A program made the position numbers and the translations under genes. From Streptomyces cupreus (GTDB taxonomy: Bacteria > Actinomycetota > Actinomycetes > Streptomycetales > Streptomycetaceae): a DNA stretch of 64,000 nucleotides. The DNA is taken from positions 1-64,000 of the forward strand of contig NZ_JACMSF010000009.1 in assembly GCF_014257025.1 (NCBI RefSeq), written 5' to 3'. Shown piece after piece: positions 50,960-59,669 of the stretch; the stretch's first letter is position 1; each line of letters begins with the position of its first letter. The notes beneath the pieces were generated by a model. It searched no databases, had not been told where the DNA came from, and saw only the letters and a program-made list of their open reading frames with translations.

Positions 50960-53900
50960 CAGCCCCCGTTCCACTGTTTGCATCTGACATGTGCGCAAGG
51001 CCCGCCCAGGTGAAGAACGCCACCCGGGTCCCGAACCCCGCGAAGACGCCGACGTCGCTGACAGCAACCGCGCCAAGGCTGTCGGGAAAGTCGGTCTCTC
51101 CCACCAGCCCGCCAGGACCACGAGGATCCCAGACGCCAACGCGATTGTCCTCACCCGAGGTCACCAGCAGCGTGGTCTCCGCGTTCCTGGCGAACGCCAC
51201 GGACGTGACCGCTTCCCCATGCGCCCGAATGTGCGCCAACTCCCGTCCCCTTTCCAGGCACAGGACGCGGATGAATCCGTCGCCGTCACCGGTGACAACC
51301 ACCTCATGCCCGTCCCACCGGCCGATCGCCATACCGGTGATCTCACCAGCATGGTCCTCGACCAGTACGCGACTTCCGCCCGATGCCGAATGCACGGTCA
51401 GGCTGCTGACGACCGACCGCGCAGAATCAACTCGCCGGATTGCCTGGCGCGCGACGACCACGATGCTTTCGTCCCTGTGCCGCCCCAAGGCAAAGCACTC
51501 AGCAGGCCTGCCGTGCCGGTCCTCATCGTCCAGCACCTTCTCCGGTTCGTCTTCTCCCAAGACGAGCACGAAGATGCCGACGCGCGTTTGCACGACGACC
51601 TTCGTCGCACCGTCGACGTCTTCCACGGACAGCTTCTGGACCGTTTGGTGCCACGCGACAGGATCACACGCCGACTTTCCGCTGGCGATGTCGCGGATCT
51701 CGATCACGCTGTTGCGGCCAACGCCGCGCCCCATGACCAGGACATTCTTCCCAGCCAGACAACCTACCGCCACAGCGGTCAAGTCCGGGACCCTGCCGGA
51801 CAGCATCTTCCTACCCGTGAGGGCATCCCACGTATAGAAGGCTCCATCCTCACTCACGCTGGCAGCCGGAAGCCGACCGTGACTGGCTGCCTTGCCCACG
51901 GCAACATGCTCCAGCGTGGAGGGGTGCATGACACTCTTCAGCAGCGACGACTCACCGCCTTGCGTGCTTTGCGCCAGCAGGACCGTCTCCCGCCACCACG
52001 GCGGCGTCTTCGTCGTGTCGCGCACCCATCCCACTGCCGCCAACTGCGTACCGTCCGCCGCCAAGGTATAGACCCCTGCCAGGTCCTCGGGCAGCCAGGG
52101 CACAGTGCCCGGCATGGACGCGCCGTCAGCAAGGGCTAGCGCACGGATCCCGGAGCCCGGCTCGAAGTAGGCGAAGCACGGCCTGCCGTCCTCTCCCATC
52201 AGGACTATCCCGGAACGGTCCTCACCGACGCCGTCCAGCAACCGGGAAGCACCGGTCCGAACGTCCCATACCCGGGTGCCGTCGCCGGCGCCCGTCACGA
52301 GGAACGGCCCTCCAGGACCAGGGAGGATCTGCAGATTGGTGACGGCCCTCTGGCCTCCCGGCCACACCACATGACTCCTGCCTTCGGCATCCCAAACATG
52401 CACGGCCCCGTCGACGGCACCGGCGATGTACACCTCTGTGCCGTCAAGCACAGTGGTACCGACCGCAGTACAGTCGTACCCCTCGATTTCCAGGTCGGGT
52501 TCGTACAGGTCGGCCACACCGCCGTCGGCCTCCAGGCCGGCCAGCCACCCGGCCAGCACGTCCAAGGACGCCACCCTGTTCCCGGCCAGGTCGTACGCGG
52601 TGACCTCGCCACCGCCACAGGCGACGACGAGCGGCCTGTCGCCCTGTTCGACGATCCCGAGAGCGATCACAGGAACGGCATCCGTCGGCAGAGCGATCTT
52701 CATCTCGCCGGTATCGAGGTCCCACGCCATGACCCGACCATCAGCCGTCCCCGCCGCCACCAACGCGCCGAAGCTGCCGTAGCCGCCACACAACGCCACC
52801 AGGGGACTTTCGTCGGGAACGTCCAACCTGGACAGGCAGATCCCCATACGGACGTCCCACACCTCCAGCTGCCCCCCGTAGGTATCACCAACTGCCAGCC
52901 ACCGGTCTGCGCACCGCACCAGAACGGTGCTGAAGCCACTCTCGGGGGACGATCCGGCGGACTCTGTGGGCAGCTCGGCCGTACCCCAGGCGAAGTCCAG
53001 TGCCCCGTGCCGCGGATGCTGTGCCGTGGGCTCCTCCATCGCGTCCAGCGCCTCCACGAGCCATGTCTCGCCCCAGACCACAGCCGTGTTCCGAAGCCAT
53101 TCACGTCGCTGCCACGGCTCATGCGCGGCCGACAGCGCGGCTCGACTCATCAGCAACGCGACATCCCCGCGCACGGTGCAACTGTTCCTGTGTTCATGCA
53201 GCAGCAGCGGATCGCAGAACACCAGGAAAGACGCAGACAGAAGCAGTTCGTCCAGCGCTCCGGCATCGACAGCGTGCTGGGCGGCATGCCGCAGCACATA
53301 CGGCAGCGCCAGACTGAACCTGCGAGAGGTCACCGCAGCAGGTCCTGGCACCGTGTCGAGCACACGCCTGAAGATCTCCGCGCGGCTCACCCGCGCGTGC
53401 ACGCTCCGCAGATGATCGACAAGGCTCTGGTGATAGAAGCGGTATAGCCGCTGCCCGTCGCTGTCGGTACTGAACCGCAGGTAGAACGACGCCGCCGACA
53501 GGGCCTTGCCCACATCGTCCAGGTCCGGCGCCGCACCATCAGGAGCCACGAACGTCTGCGCGACGCTGTGAATCACCTCAAGCGGCATCCCCTGCCCGTA
53601 CCCGTGGGCCACCGCCGCCAGTACGGCGGACATCGCCGGCTGCTCCTGCTGCAGCATGTCCAAATGCAGGTCCAGCATGGCGGGCAGGTCCGCCGGGACC
53701 CGCTCGATCACATCCTGAACACTCGGGGCCGCCTCCAGGTGCACGAGGTAGTGCGCGAACAGCGACGCCAACAAGAACGCACCCGACTTGTGGCGCCGCC
53801 CCAGCTGCTCCGCGACCGCGCCAGCCGTGTTCTTGCGCAACACGGCTGTGCCGGGCCCACTGTAGGCCCGGGACGTCTCCAGAACGTCGCTCAGATAGTC

Positions 53901-55526
53901 GGTCAGGTCTGTGATCCTCTGCGCGACCGAGACCCTGTCCAGATCGACGATCCGTTCCGCGTCGGCGAGTTCCTTGAGCAGCGTCGCGTACTTGGCCTCC
54001 CAACGCTTCGAGTCGTCCAGTTCATCGAGTTGTTCCTCGTCGGCCAAATCCTCAAGCAGTACCGCGTACTTGTCCCACCACGGCCGCGTCCCCACCAGCA
54101 CCCGGCACAGGACCCGGTCCTCGTCCGGGTCCGCCGCGTCCAGCCGTCGGCGCCCGCCGGCCAACTGTTGCAGCACCTCGACCAGGGCCATGTCCAACGA
54201 CGCCTCGTCCAGAGCGTCCACCACGACCGTCACGGGTCGGCTGCGCTGTTCGGCGATCCGGTCCAGCACCGCCGTGGCCGTCCAGCCCCGCCCCGGATCC
54301 TCATCCAGGCCGAGCTGAGCGGCAATCGACGCCAGAACCTCCGCAGGTCCGCGCTGGCGGGCGTGGACAGCCACCAGATCGGGATTGGCCTCAGGCCTGA
54401 CCTCCCGGTCGACCGCCCCGGCGATCTGTCGCGTCACCTCTCGCAGCTGCGGATGGGCCAAGCAGGCGACCACACCCAGCAGCGCGGACTTTCCCGAACC
54501 GGGACTGCCAGTCACCACCATCAGCGACGGCTCACTCGGCCCCTCCAGCCACCGCTTGATCACCCCCAGCTGCTCTTTGCGACCCGTGAAGAAGCACCCC
54601 TGTGCGATGCCCTGCTGCTGCGGCGTTCCCGACGCACGTGAGATGAAGTGCAGCGGGTCGAGCGCCGGGTCCACGGCCGCCGCGAACTGCCACAGCCCCA
54701 TCTCAACCGCCTGCCGGAACTGTCCCTCGGCTGTCGCGCGGTAAGAAGGATTGGGCAGGAACGACGGCACCGGCACACGCGCCTCCGGATGCGCGGTCCT
54801 CAGCACGCTCTGCGACGGGAGTTCCTCGGCTGCCGCCGACCTCGCCAGCTCGCGGTCGATCTCGCGGGCCAGTGTCTCGACCGGCACATGCTCCAGCGCG
54901 GGCGAGATGTCGAGCTGTCCCTCACGCAGACGCTCCAGAACGGCACCCACCGCTGACGTGAACCGCGCCTGATACGTCTTCTCGTCCGGTGCGCATGCCG
55001 CGATCACCCACGCGCGCCGGTCCTCAGCCCTGATCCCGTCCATGAGCTGCTGCACCACTGCCCGGCCAGCCCCGCACACATCCAGCAGAAGCAGCACAGG
55101 TGTTCCGCCCGCCACCGTCTCGGCATCGAGCAGCAACGACCCGACCTGTGCGGCGGTCCACGTCGAAAGATTCCTCCGCGTCGTCTCCCGCGTGGCCAGA
55201 AACAGTTGCTGATTGCCCGGCCCCGGGATCCCATGTCCCGCGAAGTGCACGATGAGAGCCTCGGCCCCGGCGCTCACCTGTGCCTGGAGCAGAGCCTCCC
55301 GCCACAGGCGCATGAGCGTCTCGCAGTCAGGATCGTGTGACGCCTCACCACCCCACACGCTCAGTCCAGGCATCTTGGCCAACTGGGCCGCGAATCGCGT
55401 GACGGCCGGCGCGACAGAGGGCAAATCCGCCAGCGTGCTCACGGGGGCCAAAGGATCCGAGCCGTCGTCACTGTCGTCACCGTCGAAGCCACCTACGCCG
55501 ACGACAAGCACCTGCGTCACGTGCAA
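50907..55526 (-). CDS. Caspase-STAND NTPase-WD40 repeat protein
   Basis: This 1539-aa protein has a C14 caspase-like domain (~1-230): catalytic His98 in VHFAGHGIPG and Cys151 in LLLDVCGAGRA. A NACHT/STAND NTPase follows (~312-700): entry motif FFTGRKEQL, Walker A GSPGSGKS (340-347), Walker B VTVVVDALDEAS, then winged-helix and helical repeats. A C-terminal beta-propeller of WD40-like repeats (~850-1530) contains ADGRVMAWDLDTGE, AVDGAVHVWDAEG and SGEDNRVGVWDPRG. Such proteins sense a trigger through the repeats, oligomerise and activate the protease, as in plant NLR or bacterial Avs immunity. Start is TTG 55526 or GTG 55520. It overlaps the downstream hydrolase gene, a possible effector or substrate. 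Confidence 0.88.
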   Translation of the reverse strand: MHVTQVLVVGVGGFDGDDSDDGSDPLAPVSTLADLPSVAPAVTRFAAQLAKMPGLSVWGGEASHDPDCETLMRLWREALLQAQVSAGAEALIVHFAGHGIPGPGNQQLFLATRETTRRNLSTWTAAQVGSLLLDAETVAGGTPVLLLLDVCGAGRAVVQQLMDGIRAEDRRAWVIAACAPDEKTYQARFTSAVGAVLERLREGQLDISPALEHVPVETLAREIDRELARSAAAEELPSQSVLRTAHPEARVPVPSFLPNPSYRATAEGQFRQAVEMGLWQFAAAVDPALDPLHFISRASGTPQQQGIAQGCFFTGRKEQLGVIKRWLEGPSEPSLMVVTGSPGSGKSALLGVVACLAHPQLREVTRQIAGAVDREVRPEANPDLVAVHARQRGPAEVLASIAAQLGLDEDPGRGWTATAVLDRIAEQRSRPVTVVVDALDEASLDMALVEVLQQLAGGRRRLDAADPDEDRVLCRVLVGTRPWWDKYAVLLEDLADEEQLDELDDSKRWEAKYATLLKELADAERIVDLDRVSVAQRITDLTDYLSDVLETSRAYSGPGTAVLRKNTAGAVAEQLGRRHKSGAFLLASLFAHYLVHLEAAPSVQDVIERVPADLPAMLDLHLDMLQQEQPAMSAVLAAVAHGYGQGMPLEVIHSVAQTFVAPDGAAPDLDDVGKALSAASFYLRFSTDSDGQRLYRFYHQSLVDHLRSVHARVSRAEIFRRVLDTVPGPAAVTSRRFSLALPYVLRHAAQHAVDAGALDELLLSASFLVFCDPLLLHEHRNSCTVRGDVALLMSRAALSAAHEPWQRREWLRNTAVVWGETWLVEALDAMEEPTAQHPRHGALDFAWGTAELPTESAGSSPESGFSTVLVRCADRWLAVGDTYGGQLEVWDVRMGICLSRLDVPDESPLVALCGGYGSFGALVAAGTADGRVMAWDLDTGEMKIALPTDAVPVIALGIVEQGDRPLVVACGGGEVTAYDLAGNRVASLDVLAGWLAGLEADGGVADLYEPDLEIEGYDCTAVGTTVLDGTEVYIAGAVDGAVHVWDAEGRSHVVWPGGQRAVTNLQILPGPGGPFLVTGAGDGTRVWDVRTGASRLLDGVGEDRSGIVLMGEDGRPCFAYFEPGSGIRALALADGASMPGTVPWLPEDLAGVYTLAADGTQLAAVGWVRDTTKTPPWWRETVLLAQSTQGGESSLLKSVMHPSTLEHVAVGKAASHGRLPAASVSEDGAFYTWDALTGRKMLSGRVPDLTAVAVGCLAGKNVLVMGRGVGRNSVIEIRDIASGKSACDPVAWHQTVQKLSVEDVDGATKVVVQTRVGIFVLVLGEDEPEKVLDDEDRHGRPAECFALGRHRDESIVVVARQAIRRVDSARSVVSSLTVHSASGGSRVLVEDHAGEITGMAIGRWDGHEVVVTGDGDGFIRVLCLERGRELAHIRAHGEAVTSVAFARNAETTLLVTSGEDNRVGVWDPRGPGGLVGETDFPDSLGAVAVSDVGVFAGFGTRVAFFTWAGLAHMSDANSGTGADEPDRGRPWGTQLPAGS

Positions 55527-55739
55527 CCCCCGCCTTCTACACCCCCAACAATCCTATGAGGCGTGGTGGGCCGCCAACCCTTGGCTGCCCGTCTTCGACC
55601 TCCACCCTGGATCTCGCCCACCAGAAAGATGCCTGGCTCTCTGCGACGGATACGGCCTAGAAGCTCGCGTACTCGCAGGTCAAGAGCACATTTCTGATAT
55701 CAGGGCGTCACATCACCCATTTCCGCCGAATACACAGGG

Positions 55740-56516
55740 CTAGGCCAGCAGGCGACGCACCATGTCGTCGTCCGTCACCTCGTACACATCGATGCGCAGC
55801 AGCCTCCGGACATGGACCGGAACGCGTTCGACGGCCCTGACGGACGCGGACGGAACGACGAGGGCATACCGTATCTGCGGTTCCTCGCTCGTCATGCGGC
55901 GCAACAGCTGCCCGTAGGCGATGTCGGCGTCGATGCCCTTCTCACTGGTACGGCCCTTCGCTTCGCAGATCAGCCGCTCATCACCGCGCACGGCTTCAAG
56001 GTCGGTCCACCGGTCCGTTGGATCGACCGGTGTCCATCCCTCAGCCAGCAGCCACGAGCGGAAGGCATCGGTGACCCGGTCCTCGTCGCTGTCGCGCGCC
56101 AAGATTTTCTTCAGCGTCGCAAGATCGGCCTCCCGGTTACGGCGCAGCCGTCCGCGGCTGTCCGCATCGAGGTCAGCCGGGCGGATCACCACCAGTCGCA
56201 GACCCTGTGCAGGAATCTCCGTATCGCGCCGGGCGTCATACAGCGCTCGTTGCTCTCCCCGGTGGACACCGCTGACAGTGAGCTTGTCCGGCTTGTCGAA
56301 GTGGGGCATCGGCTGGTCGTGCTGCAGTTCCCGGTATTCGACCACGAGCTGGTGGCCGGGCCAGTAGGCGTCGACCGGCAGCTTGGCACGTCGACCGCCC
56401 GCCCCGGGATCCCCCAGCAGCCAGTCGAACTTGTGCTGGGTCATTGCCGTCTCACCGAGCACCTGGTTGCACAGGCCGACTACGTACACCTCATCACTGT
56501 CGTCTCTCGTTCCCAT
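55740..56516 (-). CDS. Protein with two possible PD-(D/E)XK nuclease-like domains
   Basis: This 258-aa protein has an N-terminal half with KLPVDAYWPGHQLVVEYREL (Asp49, Glu60, Glu63), a Vsr/homing-type nuclease pattern. The C-terminal half has RWTDLEAVRGDERLICEAKG (Asp172, Glu185-x-Lys187), the canonical PD-(D/E)XK site. Two nuclease cores in one short chain are unusual; one may be inactive. Alternatively only the second is real. It lies 213 bp upstream of the caspase-STAND gene on the same strand, so it could belong to the same cargo island. The frame is open at 56516 (ATG). No methylase is next to it. Confidence 0.65.
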   Translation of the reverse strand: MGTRDDSDEVYVVGLCNQVLGETAMTQHKFDWLLGDPGAGGRRAKLPVDAYWPGHQLVVEYRELQHDQPMPHFDKPDKLTVSGVHRGEQRALYDARRDTEIPAQGLRLVVIRPADLDADSRGRLRRNREADLATLKKILARDSDEDRVTDAFRSWLLAEGWTPVDPTDRWTDLEAVRGDERLICEAKGRTSEKGIDADIAYGQLLRRMTSEEPQIRYALVVPSASVRAVERVPVHVRRLLRIDVYEVTDDDMVRRLLA

Positions 56517-56770
56517 GGCCGCGCATCATGCCACCCGCCAGTGACACAACGAGTAAACGCCCGCCGCAGAGACGTGGGAGCGGTTCGCTCCCACTCTCAA
56601 ACACAACCCTGCCCACAACTGCGATCTCCGCCGCTGCGGCGCCACCGGCCCTCCTTGCGCACGACCACGTGCGCCGACGCGCTAGCGCAGATTCCCGGCC
56701 CCGCCAAATCCGTCTTCGGGCCACATCCTCGTCCTCCGCATGGCCCCGACCTCTGCGAGGTGTACCTCTC

Positions 56771-57487
56771 GTGGCGGAAATACCTCCGCACATCACCGTC
56801 GCCCACCACGACCAGTACGGCGTCGTGGCCGTGATGTCGCACGACAACCACGTCGCCGATCACATGCTGCGGCGGGTCGGTTTCGAGCGACTGCCCGGCA
56901 GCCGCCTGTACGCCCTGACCGAGCCGGACCGTGACCTGACACGGCGCGGACAGCAGGCCGTCCAGTCGTTGCGCGCCGCGCGGTACAGCGTCACTTCCGA
57001 CGCCGCGTACGACCTCGCGCCTGTCACCGGGCCCATCCCCGGCCGAGACCTCTTCGACGGTCCGGAGAACAACCCCGTCCCCCAAAGCCTCGGCGGCGAG
57101 GAGGCGGCCTTCACCGCTTCCCACGCGCTCGCTGCCGACATCCGTGCCGCCCGGATCGTCGTACACGACCAGGTTCGCGATCCCGACGGCACTCTGCGCG
57201 CGGTAGGCACCGACATGCGCACAGGCGAGGGCGTGTTGCTGCACGGCGAAGGTGATCTGCGGTACATCGAGACGCGGCTGGACAGCACGGCCCTCGCGTT
57301 CGACGCGTTCTCCTACATCCGCGGCAACGGACGTCCTCATCCGACTCCCGCGACCTGGCAGCGCCGGGCCCAAGCCGCCACCGCCATCTCCCCGGCCCGC
57401 GAGGGCACTTCGGTGCCGCCGCGGCCCGAGGTCACAGACACCTACCGCCCGACCCCGGCCGCCCGGCAGCCGGTCCGCGCCCGCTAG
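56771..57487 (+). CDS. Conserved ICE hypothetical protein
   Basis: This 238-aa protein begins at GTG 56771 (GAGGTG upstream); the frame continues upstream without protein-like sequence. The N-terminal half (HHDQYGVVAVMSHDNHVADH, LRRVGFERLPGSRLYALTEP) resembles the first half of the next gene, so the two are paralogues. The C-terminus is Pro-rich and disordered. It resumes plus-strand transfer genes after the minus-strand island. Function unknown. Confidence 0.65.
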   Translation: MAEIPPHITVAHHDQYGVVAVMSHDNHVADHMLRRVGFERLPGSRLYALTEPDRDLTRRGQQAVQSLRAARYSVTSDAAYDLAPVTGPIPGRDLFDGPENNPVPQSLGGEEAAFTASHALAADIRAARIVVHDQVRDPDGTLRAVGTDMRTGEGVLLHGEGDLRYIETRLDSTALAFDAFSYIRGNGRPHPTPATWQRRAQAATAISPAREGTSVPPRPEVTDTYRPTPAARQPVRAR

Positions 57488-57516
57488 GTCATCCGAGCCC
57501 AAAGGGAGTCTTCAGC

Positions 57517-58288
57517 ATGAAACTGCAACTCGAACCCGACGTCGCCTTCGGTGTCCACCCGGAACTCGGTGTGGTCGCCGCCGTGGCTGACGACCACCGG
57601 GTTCCTCGACGAAGTGCTCCGCAAGCATCACTTCCGCTACAGCAGCAACCTCGATCTCTACCTGCTCCCCGGCGACACCCCGCACAACATGGCGGTGCGG
57701 ACCGTGGCCCGCGCCAGCCGCGAGTTCCAGGACGTCGGCCTCTCGGTCGCCGCCGACCCCCGCATCATGCTGCCACCGCCGATCCCCACGCCGGACGGGG
57801 TGCCCGTACGGCAGGCACTGCCCGGGCAGTCGCTGACCGCTCTGACCGGGGAACTGCACGAGCTGCGCCGCTCGGCCGATGTCGCCGACGTCCTGGAGCA
57901 GATCCTCAACGAACACCATGGCGTCGTCGGCGACTTGGAAGAGTTCATCGACACAGCCGCCGCCTGGTGCGACCGCCTCGGCACCGCCAACGGCCGCGAG
58001 CTGGGCCAGCACCTGCGCACCATCGCCCACCACATCGCTTTCCTCGGCGACCAGCTCGTCACCGCGCAGCTCGACCTGGCGGTCATGCCGGACGTGACGC
58101 CGGACGACGCCCCGCCTCTGTCCGAGGTGCCACTGCTCACCCGGCACGAGATCCCGTCGGTGACACACACCGCCCGCTCCCGCGCCGCTCTTGCGTCCTC
58201 CCCGAACCGCCCGGCCGCCCAGTCCACTTCCCCGGATGAGGCGGCTCGCTCACCGACTCCCTCGCCCAGCCCCCGTCGTACGCGCTGA
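57517..58288 (+). CDS. Conserved ICE hypothetical protein, frameshifted
   Basis: The ATG at 57517 opens MKLQLEPDVAFGVHPELGVV AAVAD, then the frame becomes meaningless. One base later the +1 frame continues TTGFLDEVLRKHHFRYSSNL and runs to 58288. Together they give a ~256-aa protein paralogous to the upstream gene (GVVA-V followed by a helix and an LY-LL strand). The shift lies near 57588 in GACGACCACC. It could be a sequencing indel, a real mutation or, less likely, programmed frameshifting. The C-terminal half is helical (ADVLEQILNEHHGVVGDLEE) with a Pro/Ser tail. Function unknown. Confidence 0.6.
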
Positions 58289-58320
58289 CCTTCCTCTCGA
58301 TCGCACAAGGAGTCCGGCTC

Positions 58321-58818
58321 ATGGCCGTCAAGAAGTTCTGGACCATCAACCATGCCTGCGGAGACACCACTCAGGCCGACCTCTCCGGCCGTCCAGCCGA
58401 CCGGCGTGCCGGCTACGCCCGCTGGCTCGCCGAGCGCGACTGCACCGACTGCTGGCGCGCCGCCCAAGGCGAGGACACCGAATCCAAGGCCGAGTGGCTG
58501 GCGAACAAGCGAGCCGCCGAGCAGGCCGAGGCCGAGGAATGGTCGACGCGATATCGGATGCCTCCGCTGGAGGGCACCGACCGCGCCATCGCCTGGGGCA
58601 CCCGCTGCCGCCACCAGCTCGTGTCCGCCGCGTACACCGCCCTGGTGCTCGAAGGCACCACCAGCGAGGCGGAGTGGGCCGCCATCGAGGACACCGCGCG
58701 GCCCCTGACGCACGCCGGGTGGTGGCTGGACCAGCGCGACGCCGACCCCGCCGACTTGCCCGAGCTGCTGGCAGCCGCCACCGGGGGCGACCGGCCCACC
58801 GAGAACCCCCACTTCTGA
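58321..58818 (+). CDS. Conserved ICE hypothetical protein
   Basis: This 165-aa protein starts MAVKKFWTINHACGDTTQAD and has paired Cys (HACG ... RDCTDCWRAA) that could hold a zinc ion, followed by a charged helix (ESKAEWLANKRAAEQAEAEE) and a C-terminal helical part. It is spaced tightly between accessory transfer genes (32 nt after, 19 nt before). Function unknown; the Cys layout suggests nucleic-acid or protein binding. Confidence 0.65.
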   Translation: MAVKKFWTINHACGDTTQADLSGRPADRRAGYARWLAERDCTDCWRAAQGEDTESKAEWLANKRAAEQAEAEEWSTRYRMPPLEGTDRAIAWGTRCRHQLVSAAYTALVLEGTTSEAEWAAIEDTARPLTHAGWWLDQRDADPADLPELLAAATGGDRPTENPHF

Positions 58819-58837
58819 CCCGCCTGCGGAGGCCTCC

Positions 58838-59542
58838 ATGTCCACCACGCCCGACGTCGTCATCACTCGCGAACCGACCGGCAACGTCATCGCCGAAGGC
58901 GGGGACGAGCTGGCCGTCACCCTCCTCAAGCGCGCCGGCTTCGTCATCGAGACCACACCGCTCTCCTTCTGGTACCGCCTGCCCTGGGACATGGGCGAGG
59001 AGCGCGAGAACCAGATGGCCAGCCATGCCGCACGGATGCTCACCGCGGTCGGCTACCGGGTCGAACTCGATCCCGGCCTGGACGTCACCCGGATCACCAC
59101 GCCCACCGATCCCCTTGGCGCGCGCGTCTACGGGCAGCAGATCCTCTCCCTGACCGACCAGCTCAACGGAACCGAGACGTACGCGGGGGCGGCCGACGTC
59201 ATCGAGCACGTCGTGGACCCGGACGACGGCGTCGTCGTTCGCCTCGGTCAGTTCTTCGAGGCCGCGGCCGTGCAGGCCAACGTCGCCGACACCGATGACG
59301 GCTGGGACCTGTCCCACCTCTTCGAGGACGCCGCTGCCACGCTCACCTCTCTCGTCGAGGACTTGCGCGGCGCCGGCCACCAGATGCAGAGGCTCGAACC
59401 GTCCTGGAAGCGGAGCTGGCAGGAAGGCGTCGCCACCTACTACGCGACGGCCCCGAGCCCCCGCACCGGGGCCACGCCCGCGGCGTCCGAGCAGCCCTCC
59501 GTCACGCCGCCCACCACGCCCCGGCCGGGCCGGGCTCGCTGA
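58838..59542 (+). CDS. Conserved ICE hypothetical protein
   Basis: This 234-aa soluble protein has an N-terminal alpha/beta part (NVIAEGGDELAVTLLKRAGF, YRLPWDMGEERENQMASHAA) and a helical C-terminal half (HLFEDAAATLTSLVEDLRGA) ending in a Pro-rich tail. GGAGG precedes the ATG. Placed directly before the coupling protein, so likely an accessory of DNA transfer. No family recognised. Confidence 0.6.
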   Translation: MSTTPDVVITREPTGNVIAEGGDELAVTLLKRAGFVIETTPLSFWYRLPWDMGEERENQMASHAARMLTAVGYRVELDPGLDVTRITTPTDPLGARVYGQQILSLTDQLNGTETYAGAADVIEHVVDPDDGVVVRLGQFFEAAAVQANVADTDDGWDLSHLFEDAAATLTSLVEDLRGAGHQMQRLEPSWKRSWQEGVATYYATAPSPRTGATPAASEQPSVTPPTTPRPGRAR

Positions 59543-59669
59543 CCGCTCCCCCACCGCTCCGTCCAACTCCCCTGCTCACCGCCACAACCGCCAGGAGCCC
59601 AATCGTGATCAGCAGAGCCATTCGCCGCCCCGCCGCCACCCGTAGGTCCGCACCCCTCTGGATCCCGCC

